This document shows positions 32,231-38,885 of a stretch of DNA of 39,305 nt, one piece after another. Position 1 is the stretch's first letter. Each line of letters opens with the position of its first letter. The DNA lies in the IMG/VR virus record IMGVR_UViG_3300008261_002369, positions 1 to 39,305 of that record; one strand, given 5' to 3'. The position numbers and the translations under genes were made by a program. The notes under the pieces are model-generated. The model saw only the letters and a list, made by a program, of their open reading frames with translations. It was not told the origin of the DNA and ran no database searches. This DNA comes from a virus.

Positions 32231-32440
32231 TTATCTCCTAATAGATTTTAAATAGTCCAATTGAGTATACTTGCCTTGTTCGATTTCTCTCAATGCAGTA
32301 ACTACTGGACCGTTGTCGGATACAACCATTGGAGTTGCTCCGCGACGCAATTCTCTTGCTCGCTGGCTAGCTGCCAACACTAGGTCGTAACGGTTTCCGC
32401 CGATTGCTTCAACTGCTCTTTGTGATGTAATTCTAGCCAT
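32231..32440 (-). CDS. RNA polymerase omega subunit-like protein
   Basis: 69 residues. [34 protein letters not shown] and [13 protein letters not shown] match bacterial RpoZ (MARVTVxDAxxKIxNRFDLVLxAAxRARQL ... ALREIxxG) over nearly its whole length. Omega binds the beta' subunit and helps RNA polymerase assembly. It is shorter than most bacterial omegas (~80-90) and lacks the acidic C-terminal tail. A consensus sigma-70 promoter and a ~340-nt leader precede it, so it is probably an early gene that could replace or modify host omega. Confidence 0.85.
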   Translation of the reverse strand: MARITSQRAVEAIGGNRYDLVLAASQRARELRRGATPMVVSDNGPVVTALREIEQGKYTQLDYLKSIRR

Positions 32441-32783
32441 GATATCCTTTAAGTTAAAAATAACGGGTCAACGAAAGGTCAAGTAATAGACCGGACAATA
32501 TGCAACGGAAGGGTTGTAATCTTCCTTTGACAATGTGCAATATACAATACACAGAGGTCCATATATTTCCGATTAACAAATGACATGACAATGTGCAATA
32601 TACAATACACAGAGGTCCATATATTTCCGATTAACAAATGACATTCTATTAGGGTCGGATCACATAAACACGTTCCATTGTTCAGATGGTTGTAAGTTTG
32701 GAGTAAGCATGAAGCTCACACCTTTGTGTCTATTCTCATCTACCCTTCGCTTTACCGGTTGTATATTGCTACACAACAAAACT
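32441..32783 (-). promoter_or_regulatory. Long leader of the omega-like gene
   Basis: About 340 nt between the sigma-70 promoter and the ATG. No ORF of note. It contains two perfect 58-bp tandem copies, a short ACAC-AAAG-GTGT hairpin near 32720-32730 and a terminal Shine-Dalgarno (AAAGGATA). No known riboswitch was recognised. Confidence 0.5.
32528..32643. repeat. Two perfect 58-bp tandem direct repeats
   Basis: Copy 1 is 32528-32585 and copy 2 is 32586-32643. They are identical, begin TGACAATGTGCAATATAC and end AACAAATGACA. No further copy is seen. Confidence 0.97.
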
Positions 32784-32812
32784 ATTATAACACTTTTTAG
32801 AGTGTTTGTCAA
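32784..32812 (-). promoter_or_regulatory. Perfect sigma-70 promoter for the omega-like gene
   Basis: On the minus strand TTGACA (32812-32807), 17-bp spacer, TATAAT (32789-32784). The -35 overlaps the stop codon of the upstream 2OG oxygenase. Confidence 0.9.
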
Positions 32813-33426
32813 TCTTTTCTTGGAATTAATTTAACATCCCATGCCAAAATAGTTCTGTGTCCTTGTCCTTGCCACGGATATACGGTATGTGGAAGATGAC
32901 TTGGAAATACTACCATTTTCATAGGCTGCGGAGTAAATCTCCACGCATCAGTAAAAATAAAATTTAAAGGGTTTCTAATGACCGGCAATCTAAATTCAAT
33001 GTTTGCATCACTGCTGTTTGAATTTAAATCTAAGTCTGGAACATCAATATACATATTTCCACTAATGTGTGCTTCGTGACTATGTAATGCTTGATACTGA
33101 CCACTTTCTTGTCTAATAGTCCATGCACTAATTAATACAGGCTCATAATCACTGAGATCATTTCGTACTAATGTTTTCAATATAGTATCAATATAAACTC
33201 GGCATCTTGATTCAACAAACGTTTTTAGATCAGTAGTATCTAACCCAAATTCGTTTGGCAATAGCTGTATCTGTTGTCCGCCACGAACACTGATATTAGA
33301 ATTACCAGCATCATTAAATTGAGACTGATGATGTGCATAATCTACTTGACTTTTAAAGTTAGTATATAGTTCAGCAGGCACATCATCTACTGCAACTACT
33401 GTTGGATTAAAAAATGCAAATTTCAT
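32809..33426 (-). CDS. 2OG-Fe(II) oxygenase (PF13759-like)
   Basis: 205 residues. LHSHEAHISGNMYIDVP with H115, H117 and H120, then VFPSHLPHTVYP and HRTILAWDV, is the HxHxxHxSGxxY...H...R pattern of the phage 2OG-FeII_Oxy_5 family. It lies 15 nt after tRNA-Asn and is preceded by AAGGTAATC. It is the third member of this family in the window, with 28502 and 29073. Confidence 0.88.
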   Translation of the reverse strand: MKFAFFNPTVVAVDDVPAELYTNFKSQVDYAHHQSQFNDAGNSNISVRGGQQIQLLPNEFGLDTTDLKTFVESRCRVYIDTILKTLVRNDLSDYEPVLISAWTIRQESGQYQALHSHEAHISGNMYIDVPDLDLNSNSSDANIEFRLPVIRNPLNFIFTDAWRFTPQPMKMVVFPSHLPHTVYPWQGQGHRTILAWDVKLIPRKD

Positions 33427-33441
33427 CGATTACCTTTGTTT

Positions 33442-33517
33442 TGGCTCCCCTACGTGGGCTCGAACCACGGACATTTTGATTAACAGTCAAACGCTCTACC
33501 GGCTGAGCTATAGGAGA
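33442..33517 (-). tRNA. tRNA-Asn (GTT)
   Basis: Acceptor TCTCCTA/TAGGGGA, anticodon stem TTTGA/TCAAA around CTGTTAA, discriminator G, encoded CCA. Confidence 0.96.
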
Positions 33518-33523
33518 ATATTT

Positions 33524-33599
33524 TGGTGCCCCTTGTCCGACTCGAACAGACCACCTACTGATTACAAATCAGTTGCTCTACCAGATGAGCTAAAGGGGC
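33524..33599 (-). tRNA. tRNA-Thr (TGT)
   Basis: Acceptor GCCCCTT/AAGGGGC, anticodon stem ACTGA/TCAGT around TTTGTAA, encoded CCA. Confidence 0.96.
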
Positions 33600-33606
33600 A
33601 ACGTTG

Positions 33607-33792
33607 TTACTTAGTTCTTGCTTCTAAAGTTCTAATGCGACTTTGAATTTTTGCTTTGTCTTTTGGCTTGCTAGATTTCTCTAACATGCTGGTTAACTGT
33701 GTTAAATTCAATGGACCCAAACGTGTCTTACCGTTTCGGGTTAGCATCGGACTTGCTGTTTTAATATTTTTACCACCGGCACCTTTTGCCAT
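33607..33792 (-). CDS. Small basic phage protein of unknown function
   Basis: 61 residues, about a quarter Lys/Arg, starting MAKGAGGKNIKTASPMLTRN and ending in a helical KAKIQSRIRTLEARTK. GAGGATACTAGC precedes the ATG as ribosome binding site. It is held between tRNA-Ala (23 nt upstream) and tRNA-Thr (7 nt downstream). Composition suggests nucleic-acid binding, but no family is recognised. Confidence 0.75.
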   Translation of the reverse strand: MAKGAGGKNIKTASPMLTRNGKTRLGPLNLTQLTSMLEKSSKPKDKAKIQSRIRTLEARTK

Positions 33793-33814
33793 GCTAGTAT
33801 CCTCGTTAAATTAT

Positions 33815-33890
33815 TGGTGGAGGTGACAGGACTTGAACCCGCTACCTTGACCTTGCAAAGGTCCTGCTCTACCAGATGAGCTACACCCCC
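33815..33890 (-). tRNA. tRNA-Ala (TGC)
   Basis: Acceptor GGGGGTG/CACCTCC, anticodon stem GGACC/GGTCA around TTTGCAA, encoded CCA. Confidence 0.95.
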
Positions 33891-33896
33891 AATACA

Positions 33897-34187
33897 TTAC
33901 TCTGCTCTACCACTAGTGCAACTATTATTCCACAACTCTGATGCTTGTTTTTGATACTGTGCTAAATCCCATGCATCTCGTGCTGCCTTAAGTTGTTCTT
34001 CATTGAGTCCGTGCCAACCGATACATTTACCTGTTGGGCTACGACCGCAACCACACTTGCCAAATTCTGTTACATCTTCTTTTACACGTATTTGCATTTT
34101 GTCTTTCTTCCCAAAAATAAGTTCAAAACTGTTGTCAAATTCTTCTTGGCTGACGCTAAACGGTCTTGCTTTAGATCCCTTGCCCAT
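33897..34187 (-). CDS. Small protein with CDGSH-like cysteine/histidine motif
   Basis: 96 residues from ATG 34187, 1 nt after the upstream stop and 8 nt after AGGAAG. The N-terminus MGKGSKARPFSVSQEEFDN with FGKKDK is a common phage small-protein pattern. The centre KCGCGRSPTGKCIGWH resembles the CDGSH iron-sulphur motif (CxC-x2-S-x-C-x-G-x-H), although the spacing to the third cysteine is one short. It could bind a 2Fe-2S cluster or zinc. A longer reading upstream is excluded by overlap with the neighbouring gene. Confidence 0.7.
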   Translation of the reverse strand: MGKGSKARPFSVSQEEFDNSFELIFGKKDKMQIRVKEDVTEFGKCGCGRSPTGKCIGWHGLNEEQLKAARDAWDLAQYQKQASELWNNSCTSGRAE

Positions 34188-34188
34188 G

Positions 34189-34401
34189 TCAGCTTCCTGA
34201 AGACACGGTCCCAGATGCATGGGTGGTAAAATTACCATTTCCTGGTTTGCGTGGTTCACGTTTTGGTTGTACGGCTGCATTCAATTCTGCATCAATCATG
34301 GCACGTTTCCACTCGCCTCGTTTATGCGGATCTAGTACTTTACTCAATGCTAGACTTGCTTTAGTCAAAGAACTCATTCTATAATTTGGACCTGGTTTCA
34401 T
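34189..34401 (-). CDS. Small phage protein of unknown function
   Basis: 70 residues. MKPGPNYRMSSLTKASLALS with DPHKRGEWKRAMIDAEL is helical and basic; the last 20 residues (Gly/Ser/Thr-rich) look disordered. AGAGAGAAAAA precedes the ATG. It forms a two-gene unit with 33897-34187 and lies after tRNA-Ser (GCT). No family recognised. Confidence 0.7.
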   Translation of the reverse strand: MKPGPNYRMSSLTKASLALSKVLDPHKRGEWKRAMIDAELNAAVQPKREPRKPGNGNFTTHASGTVSSGS

Positions 34402-34424
34402 ATGTTTTTCTCTCTTTTAAAAAT

Positions 34425-34512
34425 TGGCGGAGCATGTAGGAATCGAACCTACTCACCCATTGCTGAATGACAGATTAGCAATCTGTTGCCTTAACCGGTC
34501 GGCCAATGCTCC
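34425..34512 (-). tRNA. tRNA-Ser (GCT)
   Basis: Type II tRNA: acceptor GGAGCAT/ATGCTCC, anticodon stem ACAGA/TCTGT around TTGCTAA, long variable arm, discriminator G, encoded CCA. Confidence 0.96.
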
Positions 34513-34520
34513 GTAATACT

Positions 34521-34596
34521 TGGTGGGTCGTGACAGTCTCGAACTGCAGACATTCTGCGTGTAAGGAAGACGCTCTAACAACTGAGCTAACGACCC
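34521..34596 (-). tRNA. tRNA-Val (TAC)
   Basis: Acceptor GGGTCGT/ACGACCC, anticodon loop CTTACAC on a stem with one mismatch (TCTTC/GCAGA), T-loop TTCGAGA, encoded CCA. Confidence 0.93.
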
Positions 34597-34606
34597 TTCT
34601 TTTATA

Positions 34607-34689
34607 TGGTGCCCCAACCGAGACTCGAACTCGGACGCTCGCGCACTGGCTTCTAAGACCAGCGTGTCTACCAATTCCACCATCGGGGC
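34607..34689 (-). tRNA. tRNA-Leu (TAG)
   Basis: Acceptor GCCCCGA/TTGGGGC, Leu-type D-loop GGAATTGGTAGAC, anticodon stem CTGGT/GCCAG around CTTAGAA, variable arm, encoded CCA. Confidence 0.95.
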
Positions 34690-34724
34690 AAAATAACAAC
34701 TTAAATTTTTAATGAACAAAGTAT

Positions 34725-34753
34725 ATTATATACGATTCGTTACAGTCTGTCAA
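34725..34753 (-). promoter_or_regulatory. Perfect sigma-70 promoter for the tRNA-Leu/Val/Ser group
   Basis: On the minus strand TTGACA (34753-34748), 17-bp spacer, TATAAT (34730-34725). It lies 1 nt after the halogenase stop and ~36 nt before tRNA-Leu. Confidence 0.9.
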
Positions 34754-34754
34754 C

Positions 34755-36350
34755 TTACTGTTTGTAAATATTTTTTAATAGATACTCAAAATGAGTTGGC
34801 ATTGCAGATATCTTTCTTTCCATCTTAACTTTGTGTAGTGCTAATGATTTTTTATATACTTCTAATGCTGTTAACACTTCCGGATGTAGTTTACTAGTAA
34901 ATTTCATGTGTCTAGGACTTATTGGAGTATAGCCCATGCCAGCAGCAATATAAATCAATCCTGCTAAATCCATACCAAATTCTTTTTTATTAATCTGTTT
35001 GGCAAACTCAACGTATCCGTCGCTCAGTGTAGTCCACTCGCCACTGGATAAAATCTTAGAATATGTTGTTTGCTGTGTTGCATATCGCCAGTATTCTGTA
35101 TCCGTTCTTGACGACAATGCATAATGCATACTAACAAAATCTTTAAACGATAAAATTTCATTTAAGAATGTTGAATTATACACGTCAATATCAAATTGAT
35201 TTACATTACCGTCTTTTAAATGCAGTGTATCAATTAACTTCATGATTGAGTTATGTGTAATTAATAAACCTGTTGATTCTAAAGGCTCGATAAAACCGTT
35301 AGACAGACCAATGGCCACTACATTCTTTTCCCAAGAACGTTCGTGAACACCATGGCGAATTTTGATATGTTTAAAGACTGCGGCATCAGCACGAGCACTA
35401 TCTGGACAAATCATGCGATTGGATTTTAAATGCTGTCTAAACTGTTCTTCTGCTTGTGCCTGTGTTGCAAACTTACTAGAATACACATAGCCGGTTCCTA
35501 TACGATTCCATACAGGTATATTCCAGACCCAGCCATTTTCTATAGCAGTACAGTTAGTAACACTTTCCATTTCTCGTTCTTTGTCGATGTATGGAAGATG
35601 TGTAGCAATGGCGCTGTCATTTAATAATGTATCACCAAACGATTTAAATGCTACTCCTAGCGTTTCTTCTAAAAGATAGGATTTAAACCCTGTACAGTCG
35701 ATAAACAAATCTGAGGAGACATTACTGTCGTTGTCTAAAGTAATGCTGTCAATTCCGTTGTTGCTAACTTGCACATTTTTTACTTCTGCTAAAATATGTG
35801 TTACGCCTCTGGGTTTACAATAGTGATCTCGCAGATAAAGTCCAAATAACGTTGCATCAAAATGATACGCAGTATCATATGTAAAATTAAAATTTGATAA
35901 TTCGTTACGACTGTTGTTGGTAAACTTATTAGCATTGGTCATCAATACATTATCGTGATAATATTCTGCAAATGTATTAGATGCTAACTCTGGGGCTTGG
36001 GTCTTTGCCAAGAACCATTCCATAATACCAAATTTTTTATTATCAACCTTAGGACTGCCAAAAGGATAATGAAAACTTTGAGGTTCTTGTAATCTTTCTT
36101 TAAAGTCTGTAAACTTAATAGATGTCTTGTACGTTGCATTGCAATGCGGCATCCATTCTTCGTCTTTTAAATCTAGCGCATCAAGAAACACATTAAACCC
36201 AGCCAGTGTGCTTTCTCCAACTCCAATGATATTAATGTTTGGTGATTCAATTAAAGTTATTTCAATGTTGGGTACTTGTGCAATTAATCCGGCAGCAGTC
36301 ATCCAACCGGCACTCCCGCCACCTACAATTGTTATACTTTTAATTTTCAT
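34755..36350 (-). CDS. Flavin-dependent tryptophan halogenase-like protein
   Basis: 531 residues, full length for the family (PF04820). FAD site VGGGSAGWMTA at 9-19, K75 in NATYKTSIKF (equivalent to PrnA K79), the halogenase motif W274-V-W-N-I-P279 and E355 in FIEPLESTG (equivalent to PrnA E346) are all present. Such enzymes chlorinate, brominate or iodinate aromatic rings with FADH2 from a reductase; cyanophages are known to carry functional relatives with broad substrates. The ATG has no clear Shine-Dalgarno and lies 22 nt after tRNA-Leu (CAA). No flavin reductase gene is seen nearby. Confidence 0.93.
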   Translation of the reverse strand: MKIKSITIVGGGSAGWMTAAGLIAQVPNIEITLIESPNINIIGVGESTLAGFNVFLDALDLKDEEWMPHCNATYKTSIKFTDFKERLQEPQSFHYPFGSPKVDNKKFGIMEWFLAKTQAPELASNTFAEYYHDNVLMTNANKFTNNSRNELSNFNFTYDTAYHFDATLFGLYLRDHYCKPRGVTHILAEVKNVQVSNNGIDSITLDNDSNVSSDLFIDCTGFKSYLLEETLGVAFKSFGDTLLNDSAIATHLPYIDKEREMESVTNCTAIENGWVWNIPVWNRIGTGYVYSSKFATQAQAEEQFRQHLKSNRMICPDSARADAAVFKHIKIRHGVHERSWEKNVVAIGLSNGFIEPLESTGLLITHNSIMKLIDTLHLKDGNVNQFDIDVYNSTFLNEILSFKDFVSMHYALSSRTDTEYWRYATQQTTYSKILSSGEWTTLSDGYVEFAKQINKKEFGMDLAGLIYIAAGMGYTPISPRHMKFTSKLHPEVLTALEVYKKSLALHKVKMERKISAMPTHFEYLLKNIYKQ

Positions 36351-36372
36351 ATTACTATGTATCGCCGATGTG

Positions 36373-36453
36373 TGGTACCCCAGGCGGGATTTGAACCCGC
36401 ATTAAAATTTCTCCTTTTGAGAGAGACGACTTTGCCAATTTGTCTACTGGGGC
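36373..36453 (-). tRNA. tRNA-Leu (CAA), short variable loop
   Basis: Acceptor GCCCCAG/CTGGGGT (G-U end), D-stem GAC/GTC, anticodon stem TCTCT/GGAGA around CTCAAAA, T-arm GCGGG TTCAAAT CCCGC, encoded CCA. The variable region AATTTTAAT is only 9 nt, unusual for Leu. Confidence 0.88.
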
Positions 36454-36459
36454 ATTGAT

Positions 36460-36535
36460 TGGTGCAACCTCCAGGGATCGAACCTGGTTCAATGGCTCTT
36501 CAGACCACCGCTATGACCACATCAGCTAAAGTTGC
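36460..36535 (-). tRNA. tRNA-Phe (GAA)
   Basis: Acceptor GCAACTT/AGGTTGC, anticodon stem GTGGT/GCCAT around CTGAAGA, T-loop TTCGATC, encoded CCA. Confidence 0.94.
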
Positions 36536-36537
36536 AT

Positions 36538-36629
36538 TGGTACCAGCGGAGGGAATCGAACCCTCTCAAGAACGCTAATCTGGCGCTAAAAGGTTTATAA
36601 AACCTCTCTGACTACCAAGTCTCACTGGC
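36538..36629 (-). tRNA. Type II-sized tRNA, anticodon TAT by position
   Basis: Acceptor GCCAGTG/CGCTGGT, D-arm GAC/GTC, T-arm GAGGG TTCGATT CCCTC and encoded CCA are good. The first 17-nt arm (GAGGT TTTATAA ACCTT) gives anticodon UAU (Ile, AUA). A second arm, AGCGC CAGATTA GCGTT, occupies the variable region, as in Leu/Ser/Tyr tRNAs. Identity is uncertain. Confidence 0.75.
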
Positions 36630-36669
36630 AAAAAAACTCTACAGCATCGACTATGTCAAACGAGTAGAG
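36630..36669 (-). terminator. Terminator-like hairpin between two tRNAs
   Basis: On the minus strand CTCTAC/GTAGAG (6-bp stem, 21-nt loop) is followed by seven T. It lies between tRNA-His and the type II-sized tRNA. It may attenuate the array or serve processing. Confidence 0.55.
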
Positions 36670-36676
36670 CCATGTT

Positions 36677-36753
36677 TGGGGTAACGTATGGGATTCGAAC
36701 CCATTCTAACGGAATCACAATCCGTGGTGCTGACCGTTAACACTAACGTCACC
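36677..36753 (-). tRNA. tRNA-His (GTG)
   Basis: Anticodon stem ACGGA/TCCGT around TTGTGAT, G(-1) opposite C73 (the His identity pair), acceptor GTGACGT/ACGTTAC, encoded CCA. Confidence 0.95.
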
Positions 36754-36758
36754 GTTGT

Positions 36759-36833
36759 TGGCCGGTCCGGAGAGATTCGAACTCCCGACAGCTGGTTTCG
36801 AAGACCAGAACTCTTCCACTGAGCTACGGACCG
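36759..36833 (-). tRNA. tRNA-Arg (TCG)
   Basis: Acceptor CGGTCCG/CGGACCG, anticodon stem CTGGT/ACCAG around CTTCGAA, discriminator G, encoded CCA. Confidence 0.95.
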
Positions 36834-36834
36834 T

Positions 36835-36842
36835 AATAAATA
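36835..36842 (+). promoter_or_regulatory. T4-late-like promoter motif AATAAATA
   Basis: Ends 5 nt before the ATG at 36848 with no Shine-Dalgarno. Confidence 0.5.
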
Positions 36843-36847
36843 ACCCT

Positions 36848-37798
36848 ATGTATATTCGAATTAAATTTATTTCTAAAAAATCTATATATATCAAATTATT
36901 TGATAATTCTGCAACTAGAAAATGGTTTGAAAAATTTTCTAGTTGCAGATTTGATAGGGCATCTATGGTTAATAATATACATAATCAACCGGACATAATC
37001 AATATAGACGAGTTGCCATATACATTAAGTAACATAAATTCTAGTTGGGACAATATTAAATTAACATTACAAAAATTGAAAGATATTGGATTCAATACAG
37101 ACTTGTTTGATTTACCTGAATACTTTAATTTTGATCAAAAATTATTGAATCAATTGCACAGATTTTTTACATATAATGTATTGTGGTACCATGATGCAGA
37201 TAATATCAATAATCCATTTGATCCAAATTTTAAAATCAAATGTACAAGTTACCAAGATTGGCATGACTTATTGAATCAAATTAACGAATCAGTTCATAAT
37301 TTAGAACAATATACACAGGTTGTTAATCGTAATATCTTAAAAGGATATCCGTTGACATTTTTACAAGTTATAATGAATTCTACACCAACTGATAATTCGT
37401 GGATTGATTTTAATTTAGAAGAACAACAAGAAAATTACAAATATCAAATATACAAAAAGAAATTTAAAAAACCGTTAGTTCTCCTTGATAGTTCTATACT
37501 TGGTAAATCATATTTACAATCTTTTCTTGACAACGATGATCCTGCATGTGTAGATTGCACAGGGCGGATTGGCTCGCATGGCAATTTTCATATAGATGTT
37601 GATAATAACCTAAGTGATGTATATACTTCTGAGGATTTTAAAGAATGGGTATCTCATCACAATATAATTAAACCACCTTTAGAATTTCCAATAGGCATAG
37701 TTATTAAACCGCACCGAGCGTTTTTAAAATCTATTGTTAAATCAAAAGTTGAAGATGTAATATTTTTACAAAAGTTACCTGGCTTATTTCAAAGATAG
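36848..37798 (+). CDS. Protein of unknown function
   Basis: 316 residues from ATG 36848; the open frame upstream is antisense to tRNA-Arg and is not protein. Not recognised. It is AT-rich and rich in Asn, Asp, Lys and Ile, with no signal or membrane segment. It has a WYHDADNINNPFDPN segment near the middle and DPACVDCTGRIGSHGNFHID, whose H/D residues could bind metal, followed by HHNIIKPPLEFPIGIVI. It is the only plus-strand gene within the tRNA region, with its own late-type motif. Confidence 0.75.
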   Translation: MYIRIKFISKKSIYIKLFDNSATRKWFEKFSSCRFDRASMVNNIHNQPDIINIDELPYTLSNINSSWDNIKLTLQKLKDIGFNTDLFDLPEYFNFDQKLLNQLHRFFTYNVLWYHDADNINNPFDPNFKIKCTSYQDWHDLLNQINESVHNLEQYTQVVNRNILKGYPLTFLQVIMNSTPTDNSWIDFNLEEQQENYKYQIYKKKFKKPLVLLDSSILGKSYLQSFLDNDDPACVDCTGRIGSHGNFHIDVDNNLSDVYTSEDFKEWVSHHNIIKPPLEFPIGIVIKPHRAFLKSIVKSKVEDVIFLQKLPGLFQR

Positions 37799-37823
37799 GG
37801 ATGATATCTATTTCTGTAATTTT

Positions 37824-37896
37824 TGGTACCGCAAAGAAGTCGAACTCCCAACAGTTGGGGTCCAAGATCAGAACTATTCCATTGAGCTACGGACCG
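37824..37896 (-). pseudogene. Decayed copy of tRNA-Arg (TCG)
   Basis: The 5' half (CGGTCCGTAGCTCAATGG) and the GGGAGTTCGA T-arm match the tRNA-Arg at 36759-36833. The acceptor 3' strand (TTGCGGT) no longer pairs with CGGTCCG, the anticodon stem (CTGAT/CCCAA) has several mismatches, and the anticodon has drifted to TGG. CCA remains. Probably non-functional. Confidence 0.7.
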
Positions 37897-38427
37897 TTAT
37901 TTTTCATTTAATCTACGATTACGTCTTGCAGCCGCAAGTGTAAAAACTTTTTCGTTGTCGTTGGACCAATCTTCGGGAACCGCCACACCATTAATAGTGT
38001 GGGGTTCTTGCTCATCGTATAACCAACCCAAGGCTCTCATCATGCGATGTTTGACTAACAGGTTGGGACTGCGGAATGCCTCGGTATCTCTAAAGCCTAG
38101 CATAACACCAATTTCGCACACTGCTCCGCTGCGACAAACGCCAGCATGACAATGCACAACAACATCCATGCGATTCTCTAATGCGTGTTGCAACAATCGA
38201 ACCAGCTCGTTGGCCTGCTCTTGGCTGCAACGAAATGCTTCGTCGATAGTAAAGTCGTTGGCTTCAATGTCTAAAAATTCAAACTGATGAACTTCTTTAA
38301 ACTTGTGCTTGGGTTTAGGGAACTCCATTTCGGGATCCACAATTTGAATCAGCATTGAGTTTTCACCCACTGCCACGTGATGTCCTTTTGGGATATCACC
38401 AAGTGCTACATTTTGTATCCACGGCAT
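37897..38427 (-). CDS. Dual-specificity protein phosphatase
   Basis: 176 residues from ATG 38427 with GGAG 9 nt upstream. The active-site P-loop is H92-C93-HAGVC-R99-SG (HCx5RSG), and the general-acid Asp is probably D53 or D58 in FLDIEANDF. Such enzymes remove phosphate from Tyr/Ser/Thr or from RNA and lipids. It follows tRNA-Gln by 15 nt and is read as part of the tRNA transcript. A longer start at 38484 would run through that tRNA. Confidence 0.9.
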   Translation of the reverse strand: MPWIQNVALGDIPKGHHVAVGENSMLIQIVDPEMEFPKPKHKFKEVHQFEFLDIEANDFTIDEAFRCSQEQANELVRLLQHALENRMDVVVHCHAGVCRSGAVCEIGVMLGFRDTEAFRSPNLLVKHRMMRALGWLYDEQEPHTINGVAVPEDWSNDNEKVFTLAAARRNRRLNEK

Positions 38428-38442
38428 ATATTTCTCCTTTTT

Positions 38443-38516
38443 TGGCAGGGGATAGAAGAATCGAACTTCTAATAACGGAATCAAAATCCGCGGTTATACC
38501 ATTTAACTAATCCCCA
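38443..38516 (-). tRNA. tRNA-Gln (TTG)
   Basis: Anticodon stem GCGGA/TCCGT around TTTTGAT, discriminator G73 as in Gln, T-arm AGAAG TTCGATT CTTCT, encoded CCA. The first pair is U1-U72, a weak end as is usual in tRNA-Gln. Confidence 0.93.
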
Positions 38517-38522
38517 ACAATT

Positions 38523-38598
38523 TGGTGGTAATGGCTGGACTCGAACCAGCGATAGACTGCGTATGAAGCAGTTGCATTAGCCACTATGCTACATTACC
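38523..38598 (-). tRNA. tRNA-Met (CAT), elongator or Ile2
   Basis: Acceptor GGTAATG/CATTACC, anticodon stem ACTGC/GCAGT around TTCATAC, encoded CCA. A lysidine-modified Ile (AUA) tRNA cannot be excluded. Confidence 0.93.
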
Positions 38599-38689
38599 AT
38601 ATAAAAACACACTTAACACTTTTCTCAACGGTGGTGTGCTGTCCTTACTACTCTCGACTATGTGAGAGATAAATGTGTTTTTATATGGT
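38596..38689. repeat. 16-bp perfect inverted repeat between two tRNAs
   Basis: ACCATATAAAAACACA (38596-38611) and TGTGTTTTTATATGGT (38674-38689) are exact reverse complements 62 bp apart. The arms reach into tRNA-Met and the CCA end of tRNA-Lys. An inner CTCTC/GAGAG hairpin lies at about 38651-38668. Confidence 0.9.
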
Positions 38690-38759
38690 AGGGGCACAGA
38701 GAATCGAACTCTGATTAATAGGTTAAAAGCCTACTACTTTACCGTTAAGTTATACCCCC
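38686..38759 (-). tRNA. tRNA-Lys (TTT)
   Basis: Acceptor GGGGGTA/TGCCCCT, anticodon stem GTAGG/CCTAT around CTTTTAA, T-arm CAGAG TTCGATT CTCTG, encoded CCA. Confidence 0.93.
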
Positions 38760-38810
38760 GACATCTTATCACTCTTGTCACTTGTCATGACAGATCTCCT
38801 TTTAAAAAAT

Positions 38811-38885
38811 TGGTAGCCTATCTTGGGAACGATCCAAGGACCCCCGCCTTATCAAGACGGTGCTCTACCACTGAGCTAATAGGCT
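38811..38885 (-). tRNA. tRNA-Ile (GAT)
   Basis: Acceptor AGCCTAT/ATAGGCT, anticodon stem CCGTC/GGCGG around TTGATAA, encoded CCA. The T-loop ATCGTTC departs from the TTCGANN consensus. Confidence 0.9.

Noticed and set aside
32528-32643. Possible CRISPR array
   Set aside because: Only two adjacent 58-bp copies with no spacer between them; it is a tandem duplication.
36755-36847. N-terminal extension of the protein at 36848
   Set aside because: This part is antisense to tRNA-Arg (TCG); the late-type motif and ATG at 36848 give a better start.
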